Origin: Zavarzinia marina
GTDB taxonomy: Bacteria > Pseudomonadota > Alphaproteobacteria > Zavarziniales > Zavarziniaceae
Assembly (NCBI RefSeq): GCF_021568905.1
Contig: NZ_JAKGSB010000007.1
Coordinates: 101,039 to 165,038, forward strand
Reading direction: 5' to 3'
Length of the DNA: 64,000 bases
The notes beneath the pieces are model-generated. The model saw nothing but the letters and a program-made list of their open reading frames with translations, had not been told where the DNA came from and did no database searches. This document shows positions 50,461 to 58,820 of this stretch, in pieces. A program made the translations under genes and the position numbers. The first letter of the stretch is position 1. Every line of letters starts with the position of its first letter.

Positions 50461-52910
50461 CAGTGCAGGGGCAGCCTCTCGACTTCAACGGCACGCCGCC
50501 AGGCGGCCGCGCCCATGCCGCCACCCGCATGTCCGTCGCCCAGCTGGCCGACATGCTGGAGGAGCGCATCGCGGACCTGGCCCGCGAGCTGCTGGGCGAA
50601 CCGAACCGGGAGCTTTCCAGCGCGCAGACCCTGCGCTTCGGCACCAAGGGCAGCGTCGCCGTGGAAATCGACGGCGCGAACAAGGGCCGCTGGTTCGACC
50701 ATGAACATGGCGCCGGGGGCGCGGGGCTGGAGCTGATCGGCTATCGCTTGCGCCTGGACGACAAGGCCGCGTGGGACTGGGCGCGGTCGTGGCTGGGTGA
50801 GCCCGACGCCGGTCCGTCCTGGACGGCAGCGCCGCCCGCGGCGCCCGCGCGTTCCGCCTCGGGCTCGGCCAGGCCCAAGGAGCCGACGCCCGAGGAACGC
50901 GCCGCGAAGGTAGCCGAGATCGTGCGCCGCACCGAGACCCTCGTCTCCACGCCGGTGCTCGCCTACCTGCGGCACCGCGGGATCACCGCCACGCCGCCCG
51001 ACTGCATCCGCTATCGCCAGTACGCCTTCGGCAAGTTCGGCGCCATGGTCGCGCTCGCCACCGACGAGGCGGGCGAGGTGCTTGCGATCCAGCAGGTCTA
51101 TTTGACGGCCGAGGGGCGGAAGGCCCCGGTCAAGGTGGTCAAGCGCACCAACAAGGCCGTCGATGGTTGGGCCGCGAAGGCCGCCGTGCGTCTCCCCGGT
51201 CGGGAACCGCTCATCCTCTGCGAGGGAGTCGAGACCGCGCTCTCGGTCTGGCAGGCGACGGGACAGGAAACCTGGGCCTGCCTCGGCATCTCGAACATCG
51301 GCCGCGCGCCGGTGCCCGAGAACGCCACGGTGATCGTCGCCCGCGACGGCGACCTGCCCGGCAGCAAGGCCGAGGGCCAGATGACCCGCGCCGCGAGCCA
51401 GCTCGTGCATCGCGGCATGACCGTACTGATCGCCACCCCGCCCGAGGAGCAGGACTTCAACGATGTGCTGGTCCGCGAGGGCGAGGCGGCCGTGTGCGAC
51501 CGCATCGAGGCCGCCGAACGCTTCCTTGCCGAGGAGGCCGACACCGAACGGAAGCGGCTTTTCATCGGCTCGGACGTGGAGATGTCGCGGCGCGTGCGCG
51601 AGGATCTGACCGAACGCCTCGGGCGCATCGTTCATGCCGAGGGCGAGTTCTGGCGCTACGGCGGCACCCATTGGGAGGCGATCCCCGATCACGAGTTGCG
51701 CATGCCGGTCCACGCCTATGACGGCGCCGGGTTCCTCACGCCCGCGGGCGAGCCCTCGAACGTCAAGCTGACCAAGACCCGTGTGGACTCGGTCCTGCAC
51801 GAATGCGCCGCGCTCTGCGCCGAGCCGGAATACTTCGAGAAGCCGCCCGCGGGCATCAACTGCGCCTCAGGCTTCATCCGCTTCGACGCGGAGGGGGTGC
51901 CGCACCTCGAGGCGCATCACCGCGAGCATCGCTGCCGCCATACGCTGCCCGGCCACTGGCAGCCCGGCGCCTCGGGCACGCCGCCCGCGGGATCGCTGCT
52001 GGCACGACTGCTCGCCGGCAGTTTCAAGGGCGACCCGGACGCCGAGGCGAAATCCGCGCTGCTCGCGGAGGTCTGCGGCGCGGCGGCGCTCGGCTACGCC
52101 ACAAGGCTGATGCAGCCGCGTGCGGTGGTGCTGCACGGCAAGACCGCCGAGAACGGCAAGAGCCAGGTGCTCGAGCTGGCCCGCGGCCTCCTGCCCGAAA
52201 GTGCGATCTGCTCGGTCCCCGCCTCGAAGATGGGCGACGAGCGGCATGTCATCGGGCTCGTCGGCAAGCTGCTCAACGCCTCCGACGAGCTTTCGGCCGA
52301 GGCCATCGCATCCGACACCTTCAAGGCGGTCGTCACCGGCGATCCCATCGAGGGGCGCGACGTCTACAAGAGCCGGGTCGAGTTCCGCTCCGTGGCGCAG
52401 AACCTCTTCGCCGCGAACCAACTGCCGAGCTTCAAGGGCGGGGTGGACCGGGGCGTGCAGCGCCGCCTGCTGCTGATCACCTTCACCCGCACGATCCCAC
52501 TGGAAGAGCGCGTCGAGGACATCGGCAAGCGCATCGCGGCCGAGGAACCGGACCTGCTGCTGGCATGGGCGGTGGACGGCGCGTCGCGCCTGATCCGCCA
52601 GCGCAACTACGCAATCCCGCAGAGCTGCCACGAGGAACTCCTCGAATGGGTGCTGAGCGAGGATCCCGTCGCTGCCTGGGTGGATGCCTGCGTGAAGGTC
52701 GTGCCCATCGTGAACGGCGGGCCGACCATCGCCACGCGCGACGCCCACCTCCGCTTCCAGAACTGGGCGCTGGCCGAGGGCTACAAGCCCGAGAAGCTGC
52801 CCGCCATCAACGGCTTCGTGCAGCGCGTGCAGGCCCGCGTGGCGGGGATCCAGCACAAGCGCACCAGCTCCGGGCGGTTCTTCGTCGGCCTGACGGTGAC
52901 GCAATGGTGA
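50457..52910 (+). CDS. P4-type primase-helicase (Toprim + SF3/D5)
   Basis: 817 residues. The N-terminal part has a DUF7146-like region (NKGRWFDHEHGAGGAGLELI). A Toprim domain follows: the acidic LILCEGVETALSV and TVIVARDGDLPGS. The C-terminal half is a superfamily 3 helicase: Walker A HGKTAENGKSQ, Walker B LLNASDELS, and NLFAANQLPSFKGG with the arginine RGVQRRLL. It resembles the P4 alpha-type replication protein and makes the island able to start its own replication. The iteron-rich region follows directly. Confidence 0.9.
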   Translation: MTVQGQPLDFNGTPPGGRAHAATRMSVAQLADMLEERIADLARELLGEPNRELSSAQTLRFGTKGSVAVEIDGANKGRWFDHEHGAGGAGLELIGYRLRLDDKAAWDWARSWLGEPDAGPSWTAAPPAAPARSASGSARPKEPTPEERAAKVAEIVRRTETLVSTPVLAYLRHRGITATPPDCIRYRQYAFGKFGAMVALATDEAGEVLAIQQVYLTAEGRKAPVKVVKRTNKAVDGWAAKAAVRLPGREPLILCEGVETALSVWQATGQETWACLGISNIGRAPVPENATVIVARDGDLPGSKAEGQMTRAASQLVHRGMTVLIATPPEEQDFNDVLVREGEAAVCDRIEAAERFLAEEADTERKRLFIGSDVEMSRRVREDLTERLGRIVHAEGEFWRYGGTHWEAIPDHELRMPVHAYDGAGFLTPAGEPSNVKLTKTRVDSVLHECAALCAEPEYFEKPPAGINCASGFIRFDAEGVPHLEAHHREHRCRHTLPGHWQPGASGTPPAGSLLARLLAGSFKGDPDAEAKSALLAEVCGAAALGYATRLMQPRAVVLHGKTAENGKSQVLELARGLLPESAICSVPASKMGDERHVIGLVGKLLNASDELSAEAIASDTFKAVVTGDPIEGRDVYKSRVEFRSVAQNLFAANQLPSFKGGVDRGVQRRLLLITFTRTIPLEERVEDIGKRIAAEEPDLLLAWAVDGASRLIRQRNYAIPQSCHEELLEWVLSEDPVAAWVDACVKVVPIVNGGPTIATRDAHLRFQNWALAEGYKPEKLPAINGFVQRVQARVAGIQHKRTSSGRFFVGLTVTQW

Positions 52911-53119
52911 CGCACCAAACGGGCGATTTGGCCCCTAACCCATTGAGAGTGTTGAGATGACGCACTTGGCTTCAACCTTTTTGATAAGGGGGAAAACCAT
53001 CTCCCCCTCCATCATTCCATTCCCCCCTATTCAAAAGGATGGCGGGGGAGGTGCGTCATCTCAACACTTTCAGGGACTTGCGCCCGAAAGCCCGTCATTC
53101 CTGCGTCACCGGTGCGTCA
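52897..53119. other. candidate replication origin: six TGACGCA iterons
   Basis: TGACGCA or its complement occurs at 52897, 52908, 52958, 53051 (inverted), 53102 (inverted) and 53112 (inverted); four have the longer form TGACGCAC. The first two lie in the primase 3' end. The rest of the 338-bp gap before the terminase contains an AT-richer, C/G-tract stretch. Iterons right behind a P4-type primase are where a satellite origin would be expected. Confidence 0.55.
52948..53068. repeat. 121-bp nested palindrome in the origin candidate
   Basis: Outer arms AGTGTTGAGATGACGCAC (52948-52965) and its perfect complement (53051-53068). Inside, CCTTTTTGATAAGGGGGAA pairs imperfectly with TTCCCCCCTATTCAAAAGG. 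Could fold into a long cruciform. Confidence 0.7.
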
Positions 53120-53248
53120 TTCGAGGCGCCGAGCCCGCCCGCCCGAGGCGGCGTCAAGGCGGAAGGATCGGGAAAGCGGCGGTTCCTCCCGGGCCGATCC
53201 GTATGTGGGGACGCGCAGCGCATTGCGTCGCCAGCGTGAGGGCCGGTC

Positions 53249-53758
53249 ATGCCTAAACTCGACGGGGCCGAGACCAAGACCGCGTTCGCCGCCCGCGTTG
53301 GGCTGACCAAGGGGCGCATCTCGCAACTGGTGGCCGAGGGCCTGCCGGTGCGCGCCGACGGGCGGATCGATGTGGCCGAGGGGCTGGCCTGGATCGAGAC
53401 GAACCTCGACCCGGCCCGGCGCTACAAGGGTGGCGCGCCCTCTGCCACCACCCGCACCGCCACGCTGGCCGAGGCGAAGCGGCTGCACGAGATCGTCAAG
53501 GTCCAGCGCGCCCGGCTGGCCTTCGAGCGCGAACAGGGCAAGCTGATCGACGCCGACGAGGCGCGGCGCACGGTCTTCGCGCGCGCCCGTGCCGAACGCG
53601 ACGCGCATCTGGCGTGGGTCCAGCGCACGGCGCCCCTGCTGGCTGCCGAACTCGGCGCCGATCCCCGCTCGACGTTCGCCGCCCTCGACCGGATGATGCG
53701 TGAGCATCTCGAACACCTGGCCGACCTGCCGCTCGGGAGTTTTGGCGATGGTGCCTGA
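53249..53758 (+). CDS. terminase small subunit-like DNA-packaging protein
   Basis: 169 residues. The N-terminal helix-turn-helix (TKTAFAARVGLTKGRISQLV) resembles Nu1/terminase small subunit DNA-binding domains; the helical middle (ARLAFEREQGKLIDADEARR) and C-terminal tail overlap the large terminase start by 11 bp. In cf-PICIs the small subunit selects island DNA. Assigned mainly by position and the HTH. Confidence 0.8.
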   Translation: MPKLDGAETKTAFAARVGLTKGRISQLVAEGLPVRADGRIDVAEGLAWIETNLDPARRYKGGAPSATTRTATLAEAKRLHEIVKVQRARLAFEREQGKLIDADEARRTVFARARAERDAHLAWVQRTAPLLAAELGADPRSTFAALDRMMREHLEHLADLPLGSFGDGA

Positions 53759-55556
53759 CGTCGACCTCGCCTGGCGGCGCGGCATCCGCCCCGAACCGCC
53801 GATCCCGGTTTCGGACTGGGCCGACCGGCACCGCATCCTGCCGCCCACCTCGGCCGAGCCCGGCCGCTGGCGCACCGACCGCACGCCCTACCTGCGCGCC
53901 GTGATGGACGCGCTCTCGACGGCGAGTCCTTACGAGCGCGTCGTGCTGATGAAGGGCGCGCAGACCGGCGGCTCGGAGGCGGGGCTGAACTGGCTCGGCT
54001 ACATCATCCAGAACGCCCCTGGCATCGCCATGCTGGTGATGCCCTCGCTCGACATGGTGCGCCGGAACACCACCGTCCGCATCGACCCGCTGATCGAGGC
54101 GACGCCCGCCCTGCGCGAACTGGTCGCCGCGCCCCGCTCCCGCGACGCCGGGAACAGCCTGTTCCGGAAGTCCTTCCCCGGCGGCCAGTTGGTGATGACC
54201 GGGGCCAATTCAGCTGTCGGCCTGCGCTCCACGCCTGTGCGCTACCTGTTCCTCGACGAGGTGGACGGCTATCCCGGCGACGCCGATGGCGAGGGGGATC
54301 CCGTCGATCTCGCGATCCAGCGCACCGCCACCTTCCGCGGGCGGCGCAAGATCTACATGGTATCCACGCCCACGCTGAAGGGCCATTCCCGCATCGAGGC
54401 GGCCTTCGAGCACAGCGACCGGCGCTTCTACTATGTCCCCTGTCTGAATTGCGGCGACATGGCCCCGGTCACCTGGGCGCGCATCCGCTGGCCCGAGGGG
54501 CGGCGCGATCAGGCGCATCTGGTCTGCGAGGCCTGCGGCGGCATCCATCACGAGCACGAGAAGCCGCGCCTTCTGGCCTCGGGCGAGTGGCGCGCGACCG
54601 CAGAGGGCGACGGCCGCACTGCAGGCTTCCACCTCTCCGCGCTCTATTCCCCGTGGGAGACATGGGCCGAGATCGCTGCCGAGCATGGCCGCGTCCGCAA
54701 GGATCCCGCGCGCCTGCAGGTCTGGGTCAACACCAAGCTGGGCGAGTCCTGGGAGGACCAGGCGGGCGACACCGTTCCGGCCGACCCGCTCATGGCCCGG
54801 CGCGAGGACTGGGGCGAGGCGCTGCCCGCCTCGGTGGCCGTGCTGACCGCGGGCGTCGACGTGCAGGGCGACCGGATTGAGGCTCAGATCCTCGGCTGGG
54901 GCCGTGACGAGGAAGCGTGGGTGATCGACTACCGCGTGCTCTGGGGCGACCCGTCCGGGCCGCGCCTCTGGTCCGACCTCGACATGGTGCTGCAGGCGAC
55001 CTTCCCGCATCCCGCGGGGATCGACCTGCCCGTGCGCGCCGCCGCCATCGACACCGGCGGGCATCACACCAAGATGGCCTACGAGTTCTGCCGCACCCGG
55101 CTCGCCCGACGCATCTGGGCGATCAAGGGCCGCGGCGGGCCCGGCATCCCGGTCTGGCCGCGCCGCCCGACGCGGACGAACAAGGGCAAGATCCCGCTCT
55201 TCATCGTCGGGGTGGACGCGGTGAAAGACGCCGTCTATGCGCGCCTGCGCCTGACCGAGCCCGGCCCCGGCGCGATCCATTTCCCGCGCCGCCTCGACGC
55301 CGACTACTTCCGCCAGCTGACCGCCGAGCGCGTCGTCACCCGCTTCGAGCGGGGCCGCCCCATCCGCTCCTGGCAGCCCAAGCGCGACGGCGAACGCAAC
55401 GAGGCCCTCGACACCTTCGTCTACGCCCACGCCGCCCTGCACGGGCTCATCAGCATGGGCCTCAGGCTGAACGAGGAGGTGGAGGGGGTGGCGTCGGTGC
55501 CGGTGCGGCAGGGAGCCGAGGCCGGGCGTGTAATCCGATCGGCGTGGATGACCTGA
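53748..55556 (+). CDS. terminase large subunit (GpA family)
   Basis: 602 residues from the ATG at 53748. Packaging ATPase: Walker A-like LMKGAQTGGSEAGLN, Walker B RYLFLDEVDGYPGD, then VSTPTLKGHSRIEAAF. A zinc-finger-like CLNCGD...CEACGG follows; the nuclease part starts with LTAGVDVQGDRIEAQILGW and has IDTGGHHTKMAYEF. Lambda GpA-type. It is intact and followed after 53 bp by the inverted RM cassette. Confidence 0.95.
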   Translation: MVPDVDLAWRRGIRPEPPIPVSDWADRHRILPPTSAEPGRWRTDRTPYLRAVMDALSTASPYERVVLMKGAQTGGSEAGLNWLGYIIQNAPGIAMLVMPSLDMVRRNTTVRIDPLIEATPALRELVAAPRSRDAGNSLFRKSFPGGQLVMTGANSAVGLRSTPVRYLFLDEVDGYPGDADGEGDPVDLAIQRTATFRGRRKIYMVSTPTLKGHSRIEAAFEHSDRRFYYVPCLNCGDMAPVTWARIRWPEGRRDQAHLVCEACGGIHHEHEKPRLLASGEWRATAEGDGRTAGFHLSALYSPWETWAEIAAEHGRVRKDPARLQVWVNTKLGESWEDQAGDTVPADPLMARREDWGEALPASVAVLTAGVDVQGDRIEAQILGWGRDEEAWVIDYRVLWGDPSGPRLWSDLDMVLQATFPHPAGIDLPVRAAAIDTGGHHTKMAYEFCRTRLARRIWAIKGRGGPGIPVWPRRPTRTNKGKIPLFIVGVDAVKDAVYARLRLTEPGPGAIHFPRRLDADYFRQLTAERVVTRFERGRPIRSWQPKRDGERNEALDTFVYAHAALHGLISMGLRLNEEVEGVASVPVRQGAEAGRVIRSAWMT

Positions 55557-55609
55557 GTCTATTGCCCACGCAGGTCGACGCGACTATTGTCGTAAGAAAA
55601 ATTGCTTTC

Positions 55610-56860
55610 TCACTCGGTATCCGGCTTCGGGAGCAGTCGCACATCCGCAATGAAACTTTCCACACTCTGCAGATGCGGCTGAACGCTCTTCGGGAATGAC
55701 GCAACTATAGGCGATGGTACAACAAGTTTCACTCCTGCGTCGGTCATCTCACGGAACTGACCTTCCGAAACCCCCTCCTGAAGTGTGAGAAGATGCTTCA
55801 CCCGTATCCGGTCGGCTTCGTTGAGAACTTGGCGCCACCGATCCTTGCAGGTTGTTTTGACCGCCAGCATTCGCAGGTTGCCCGAAGGATATCCTACGTT
55901 GCGATAAGCCATCTGCGATGGAAATAGGAAATCAGGCCGTCGACCGGGTTCCGATTCCGGACCATGTGAAAAATCGACGTCCTCGCAAAGCCGTTCTTCT
56001 ATAAAAATCTCTCGAGCATGCAGTTCCAGAGATCGCCCGGAGCGGGACTTGCGACGCTGCAAAATCGTCTGTGCGCGCGAAATGAAATCATCGACGGTTG
56101 TGAAGCCCGCCTTGATGATCGGTAGCTCTATTGCCTCCTCAACGCTGCGGAACAACTGAAACTCACACTCGCGGCGGCGCATCAATCTATGATCCGGGTC
56201 AAGCGCCGTATCGGCCCGTAGTTCAACAGCCTTGCGGATGATCTCTACACCGCTCGGGAAGCGCGCGAGCCAAGCAGGCGGAATCTCTTCGGGCTGGAGC
56301 CAGCAATCTGCTCGTGGCTTGGGCTGAGAACTGAACAACGACGGTTGCACGAGTCGGTCCGGCGACCAAATAGTCCATTTGCTCGGTTCGACTGGCCCAA
56401 TGCGATCCTCGACCAAGTCTTCCTCGGTTTCGTGCCGGCAGACCCACACATGGCATTCGGTCGCCGCGCCATTCTCATCAAGCACAAACGCGAATACCGT
56501 CAGCGCACCGGTACTCTCCGGATCGAGAAGCGCCGAACTGCCTCCGCCGAAACCTGTGATCCTCGCCTCATTGCGACCGCCGTGCGGGTTTTCGTGAAAC
56601 TTGTTGTTGTAGTAGATTACTCGTACGCGCCGATGATCAGCATGGGAGTCTATATACACATCGAGGTGGAGATCAGGATTCTTGACGTCGGTTCGGTTGA
56701 TCGACGGGAAGATATCGAACAGGAACGAGCGCGGAATATATGGGCCTGCCTGGTGGGAGCCGTTGGCCAACGTGTCGTTCCCTGAAAGGCGTTTAACATA
56801 CCAAACAAAAGAAGGACCGGAGAAACCATCGATCCAGTCCGTCAGATCAGCAAGTGCCAT
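55610..56860 (-). CDS. EcoRII-type restriction endonuclease (CCWGG predicted)
   Basis: 416 residues from the ATG at 56860 (AGGGTGACT upstream; a GTG at 56878 is possible). The C-terminal EcoRII-C-like catalytic domain shows RRPDFLFPSQMAYRN, LRMLAVKTTCKDRWRQVLNE, KHLLTLQEGVS and KLVVPSPIV. The N-terminal part corresponds to the EcoRII-N effector/DNA-binding domain region. It pairs with the Dcm-like methylase; CCWGG is inferred from family. Base composition is lower in GC than the flanking phage genes. It overlaps vsr by 14 bp. Confidence 0.88.
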   Translation of the reverse strand: MALADLTDWIDGFSGPSFVWYVKRLSGNDTLANGSHQAGPYIPRSFLFDIFPSINRTDVKNPDLHLDVYIDSHADHRRVRVIYYNNKFHENPHGGRNEARITGFGGGSSALLDPESTGALTVFAFVLDENGAATECHVWVCRHETEEDLVEDRIGPVEPSKWTIWSPDRLVQPSLFSSQPKPRADCWLQPEEIPPAWLARFPSGVEIIRKAVELRADTALDPDHRLMRRRECEFQLFRSVEEAIELPIIKAGFTTVDDFISRAQTILQRRKSRSGRSLELHAREIFIEERLCEDVDFSHGPESEPGRRPDFLFPSQMAYRNVGYPSGNLRMLAVKTTCKDRWRQVLNEADRIRVKHLLTLQEGVSEGQFREMTDAGVKLVVPSPIVASFPKSVQPHLQSVESFIADVRLLPKPDTE

Positions 56861-57320
56861 AGTCACCCTCACGGCCACTGATTTCGTAGTCGTCTGTGTC
56901 GCTGTGCAGCCACGCGGCTATGCCATCGATGACTGCATCGACTGGCAAACGCGTTCGCCCCTTCAGCGCACACTCCCAAACGGTAAGCACGCGCCAGCCC
57001 GCGCCCTTCAATGCGTCGGCATTTCGCTCGTCCCGCTCTGCATTTCCGCCGATCTTTGCACGCCAGAATTCCTGCCGTGAAGATGGCCAACGGAAGAGGT
57101 GACAGTCATGTCCATGCCAGAAGCATCCCTGTACGAGGATGACAGCACGTCGACTGGGGAAGACAATATCCGGACGCCCCGGCAGTCTGCGATCATGAAT
57201 ACGATAGCGAAAGCCGCGCGCATGCAGAGCTCGGCGTACCAGCATTTCTGGGGCTGTATCTTTGCCCCGAATGCCAGACATCATCCGGCTACGCGTTGCT
57301 TTGTCTACAACATCAGCCAA
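56847..57320 (-). CDS. vsr: very-short-patch-repair endonuclease Vsr
   Basis: The TTG at 57320 gives 157 residues, the usual Vsr length (E. coli 156), starting ADVVDKATRSRMM as in E. coli Vsr. Key residues: Asp in LPGRPDIVF, GCFWHGHDCHLFRWP with the catalytic/zinc His and Cys, and RVLTVWECALKGR. It nicks T:G mismatches that arise by deamination of 5-methylcytosine in CCWGG. It overlaps the end of the methylase gene by 8 bp. Confidence 0.93.
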   Translation of the reverse strand: MADVVDKATRSRMMSGIRGKDTAPEMLVRRALHARGFRYRIHDRRLPGRPDIVFPSRRAVILVQGCFWHGHDCHLFRWPSSRQEFWRAKIGGNAERDERNADALKGAGWRVLTVWECALKGRTRLPVDAVIDGIAAWLHSDTDDYEISGREGDYGTC

Positions 57321-58578
57321 CGAGCGGCAGTTCTCTCTGCAGGTCCTCCTGATCCACTGCGTCCGAAGCGCCAATGAACGGAGCCATGTGCTTAGCAACT
57401 GCTTGAACCACGGGCACAACCACCGCGTTGCCGAACTGCTTGTAGGCCTGTGTATCCGAGACGGGTATCGTGAACTGGGCCTCGCCGGGTCGCTCGAAAC
57501 CCATCAAACGGGCGCACTCCCGCGGGGTGAGTCGGCGCGGATTTCCGTTCCCTCGGCTGACAAGAATCTCCGAACCATCCTTGTAGTAGCGCGCCGAAAG
57601 CGTGCGACTCACGTCACCAGGCCCCACTAGGCCGAAACCAAATCCATTTCCACGCGCTTTATGCTTTGCTGCATATTGCTGGAGATAACCCCACAAATGG
57701 TCCGTCAGTATATATTTTGCACTCACGCGTCCATCCTTGTCGGTAAAGGGTTTGTCAGGTGCCTCGGTTCCATCTTCCGGGTGCAGAATGCTACCGAGCT
57801 TCGGTCCATTCAAAGGATCAGGCAGTATGAGATCATCTAAAGAGAAGCCGCTTGCATCGCGGAAGCCGACTATGAATATGCGCTCGCGATGCTGCGGGAC
57901 AAAAGATTTGGCGTCAATCACGCGGGTGTGAACATGGTACCCGAGCTTCTCGCGCAGCGTTCGTCGAATGACATCAAACGTTCTGCCGCGGTCGTGATTT
58001 ACTAGATTCTTGACGTTCTCCAGCAGGAAAGCCTTCGGACGGTGATGTGCAAGGATTCGTTCGACTTCGAAAAACAGCGTACCCTGTGTTTCACACAGAA
58101 AGCCATGCGGCATCCGCAGAGCGTTCTTCTTCGAAACCCCAGCGATCGAGAATGGCTGACACGGAAAGCCCGCCAGCAGAACATCATGCTCCGGAATCGA
58201 GGCAGCTGGAATTTTGGTGATATCACCGGCCAGTTCATGATCGCAGTTGTAGTTCGCCTTGTAGGTCGCTTGAGCATATCGATCCCACTCGCAGGTGAAT
58301 ACACAACGCCCACCTAGCGGTTCGAAACCGCGACGAAGCCCGCCGATCCCGGCGAACAGATCCACGAATCGAAACTTCTCGTCTGGCGCCTCTTGGGGCT
58401 GACTGCGCCGAATGATTTCTTCAAGTAACGCCAGCGCCGCCTTGCGCGGCTGCGTCTGTCCCCGCTCCCAGCGATAGAGCGTGCTCACTGAGAACCCGAC
58501 CAGAGGTGCCAGTTCATCGATGGAAATTCCCGCCTGCTGCCGCAGGCTCGAGAAGTCTGGCTGAACGGTTTGAAGCAT
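57313..58578 (-). CDS. dcm: DNA (cytosine-5) methyltransferase, Dcm/EcoRII type
   Basis: 421 residues. The N-terminal helix-turn-helix (ISIDELAPLVGFSVSTLYRW) is found in autoregulating methylases of the SsoII/EcoRII group. Catalytic motifs: DLFAGIGGLRRGFE (I), AGFPCQPFSIAG with the Cys nucleophile (IV), LLENVKNL (VI), RVIDAKSFVPQHRERIFIVG (VIII), QFGNAVVVPVV (X). Predicted target CCWGG. First gene of the minus-strand RM-Vsr operon. Confidence 0.94.
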   Translation of the reverse strand: MLQTVQPDFSSLRQQAGISIDELAPLVGFSVSTLYRWERGQTQPRKAALALLEEIIRRSQPQEAPDEKFRFVDLFAGIGGLRRGFEPLGGRCVFTCEWDRYAQATYKANYNCDHELAGDITKIPAASIPEHDVLLAGFPCQPFSIAGVSKKNALRMPHGFLCETQGTLFFEVERILAHHRPKAFLLENVKNLVNHDRGRTFDVIRRTLREKLGYHVHTRVIDAKSFVPQHRERIFIVGFRDASGFSLDDLILPDPLNGPKLGSILHPEDGTEAPDKPFTDKDGRVSAKYILTDHLWGYLQQYAAKHKARGNGFGFGLVGPGDVSRTLSARYYKDGSEILVSRGNGNPRRLTPRECARLMGFERPGEAQFTIPVSDTQAYKQFGNAVVVPVVQAVAKHMAPFIGASDAVDQEDLQRELPLVG

Positions 58579-58600
58579 AGCCCCTCGCTAGGTATTTTTT

Positions 58601-58623
58601 TGTCATACTGCCAGGATTTGACA
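58601..58623 (-). promoter_or_regulatory. putative methylase-binding operator with a CCAGG site
   Basis: TGTCA-N13-TGACA dyad 22 bp upstream of the dcm ATG, with CCAGG (58611-58615), the predicted target of the enzyme itself, in its centre. The surrounding 242 bp to the portal gene show no coding signal. Confidence 0.5.
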
Positions 58624-58820
58624 CGCGAAACAAGAACAAAACGTGAAGTTAGAGCTGTTGCGGATAAATCGCCCGCCGAGCGCGGGCGGGCAGGATGGAC
58701 GGACAGGGTCCGATGTATGGCTATGAGAGCACGGCGCCGCGTCGCTGCGCCATCCCCCATCTTGGGATTCCCAAACATTCCCAATAGCTTGAGAGTCCAC
58801 TTCGGGCGATTCTCCCGCCC

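Noticed and set aside
52948..53068. Terminal inverted repeats of a miniature transposable element
   Set aside because: Perfect 18-bp arms are suggestive, but there is no target-site duplication at the outer edges and the arms contain the iteron found outside the palindrome too; an origin fits better.
55610..56860. Degenerate transposase between terminase and portal
   Set aside because: The sequence has EcoRII-type catalytic motifs and is coupled to vsr and dcm; no inverted repeats flank it.
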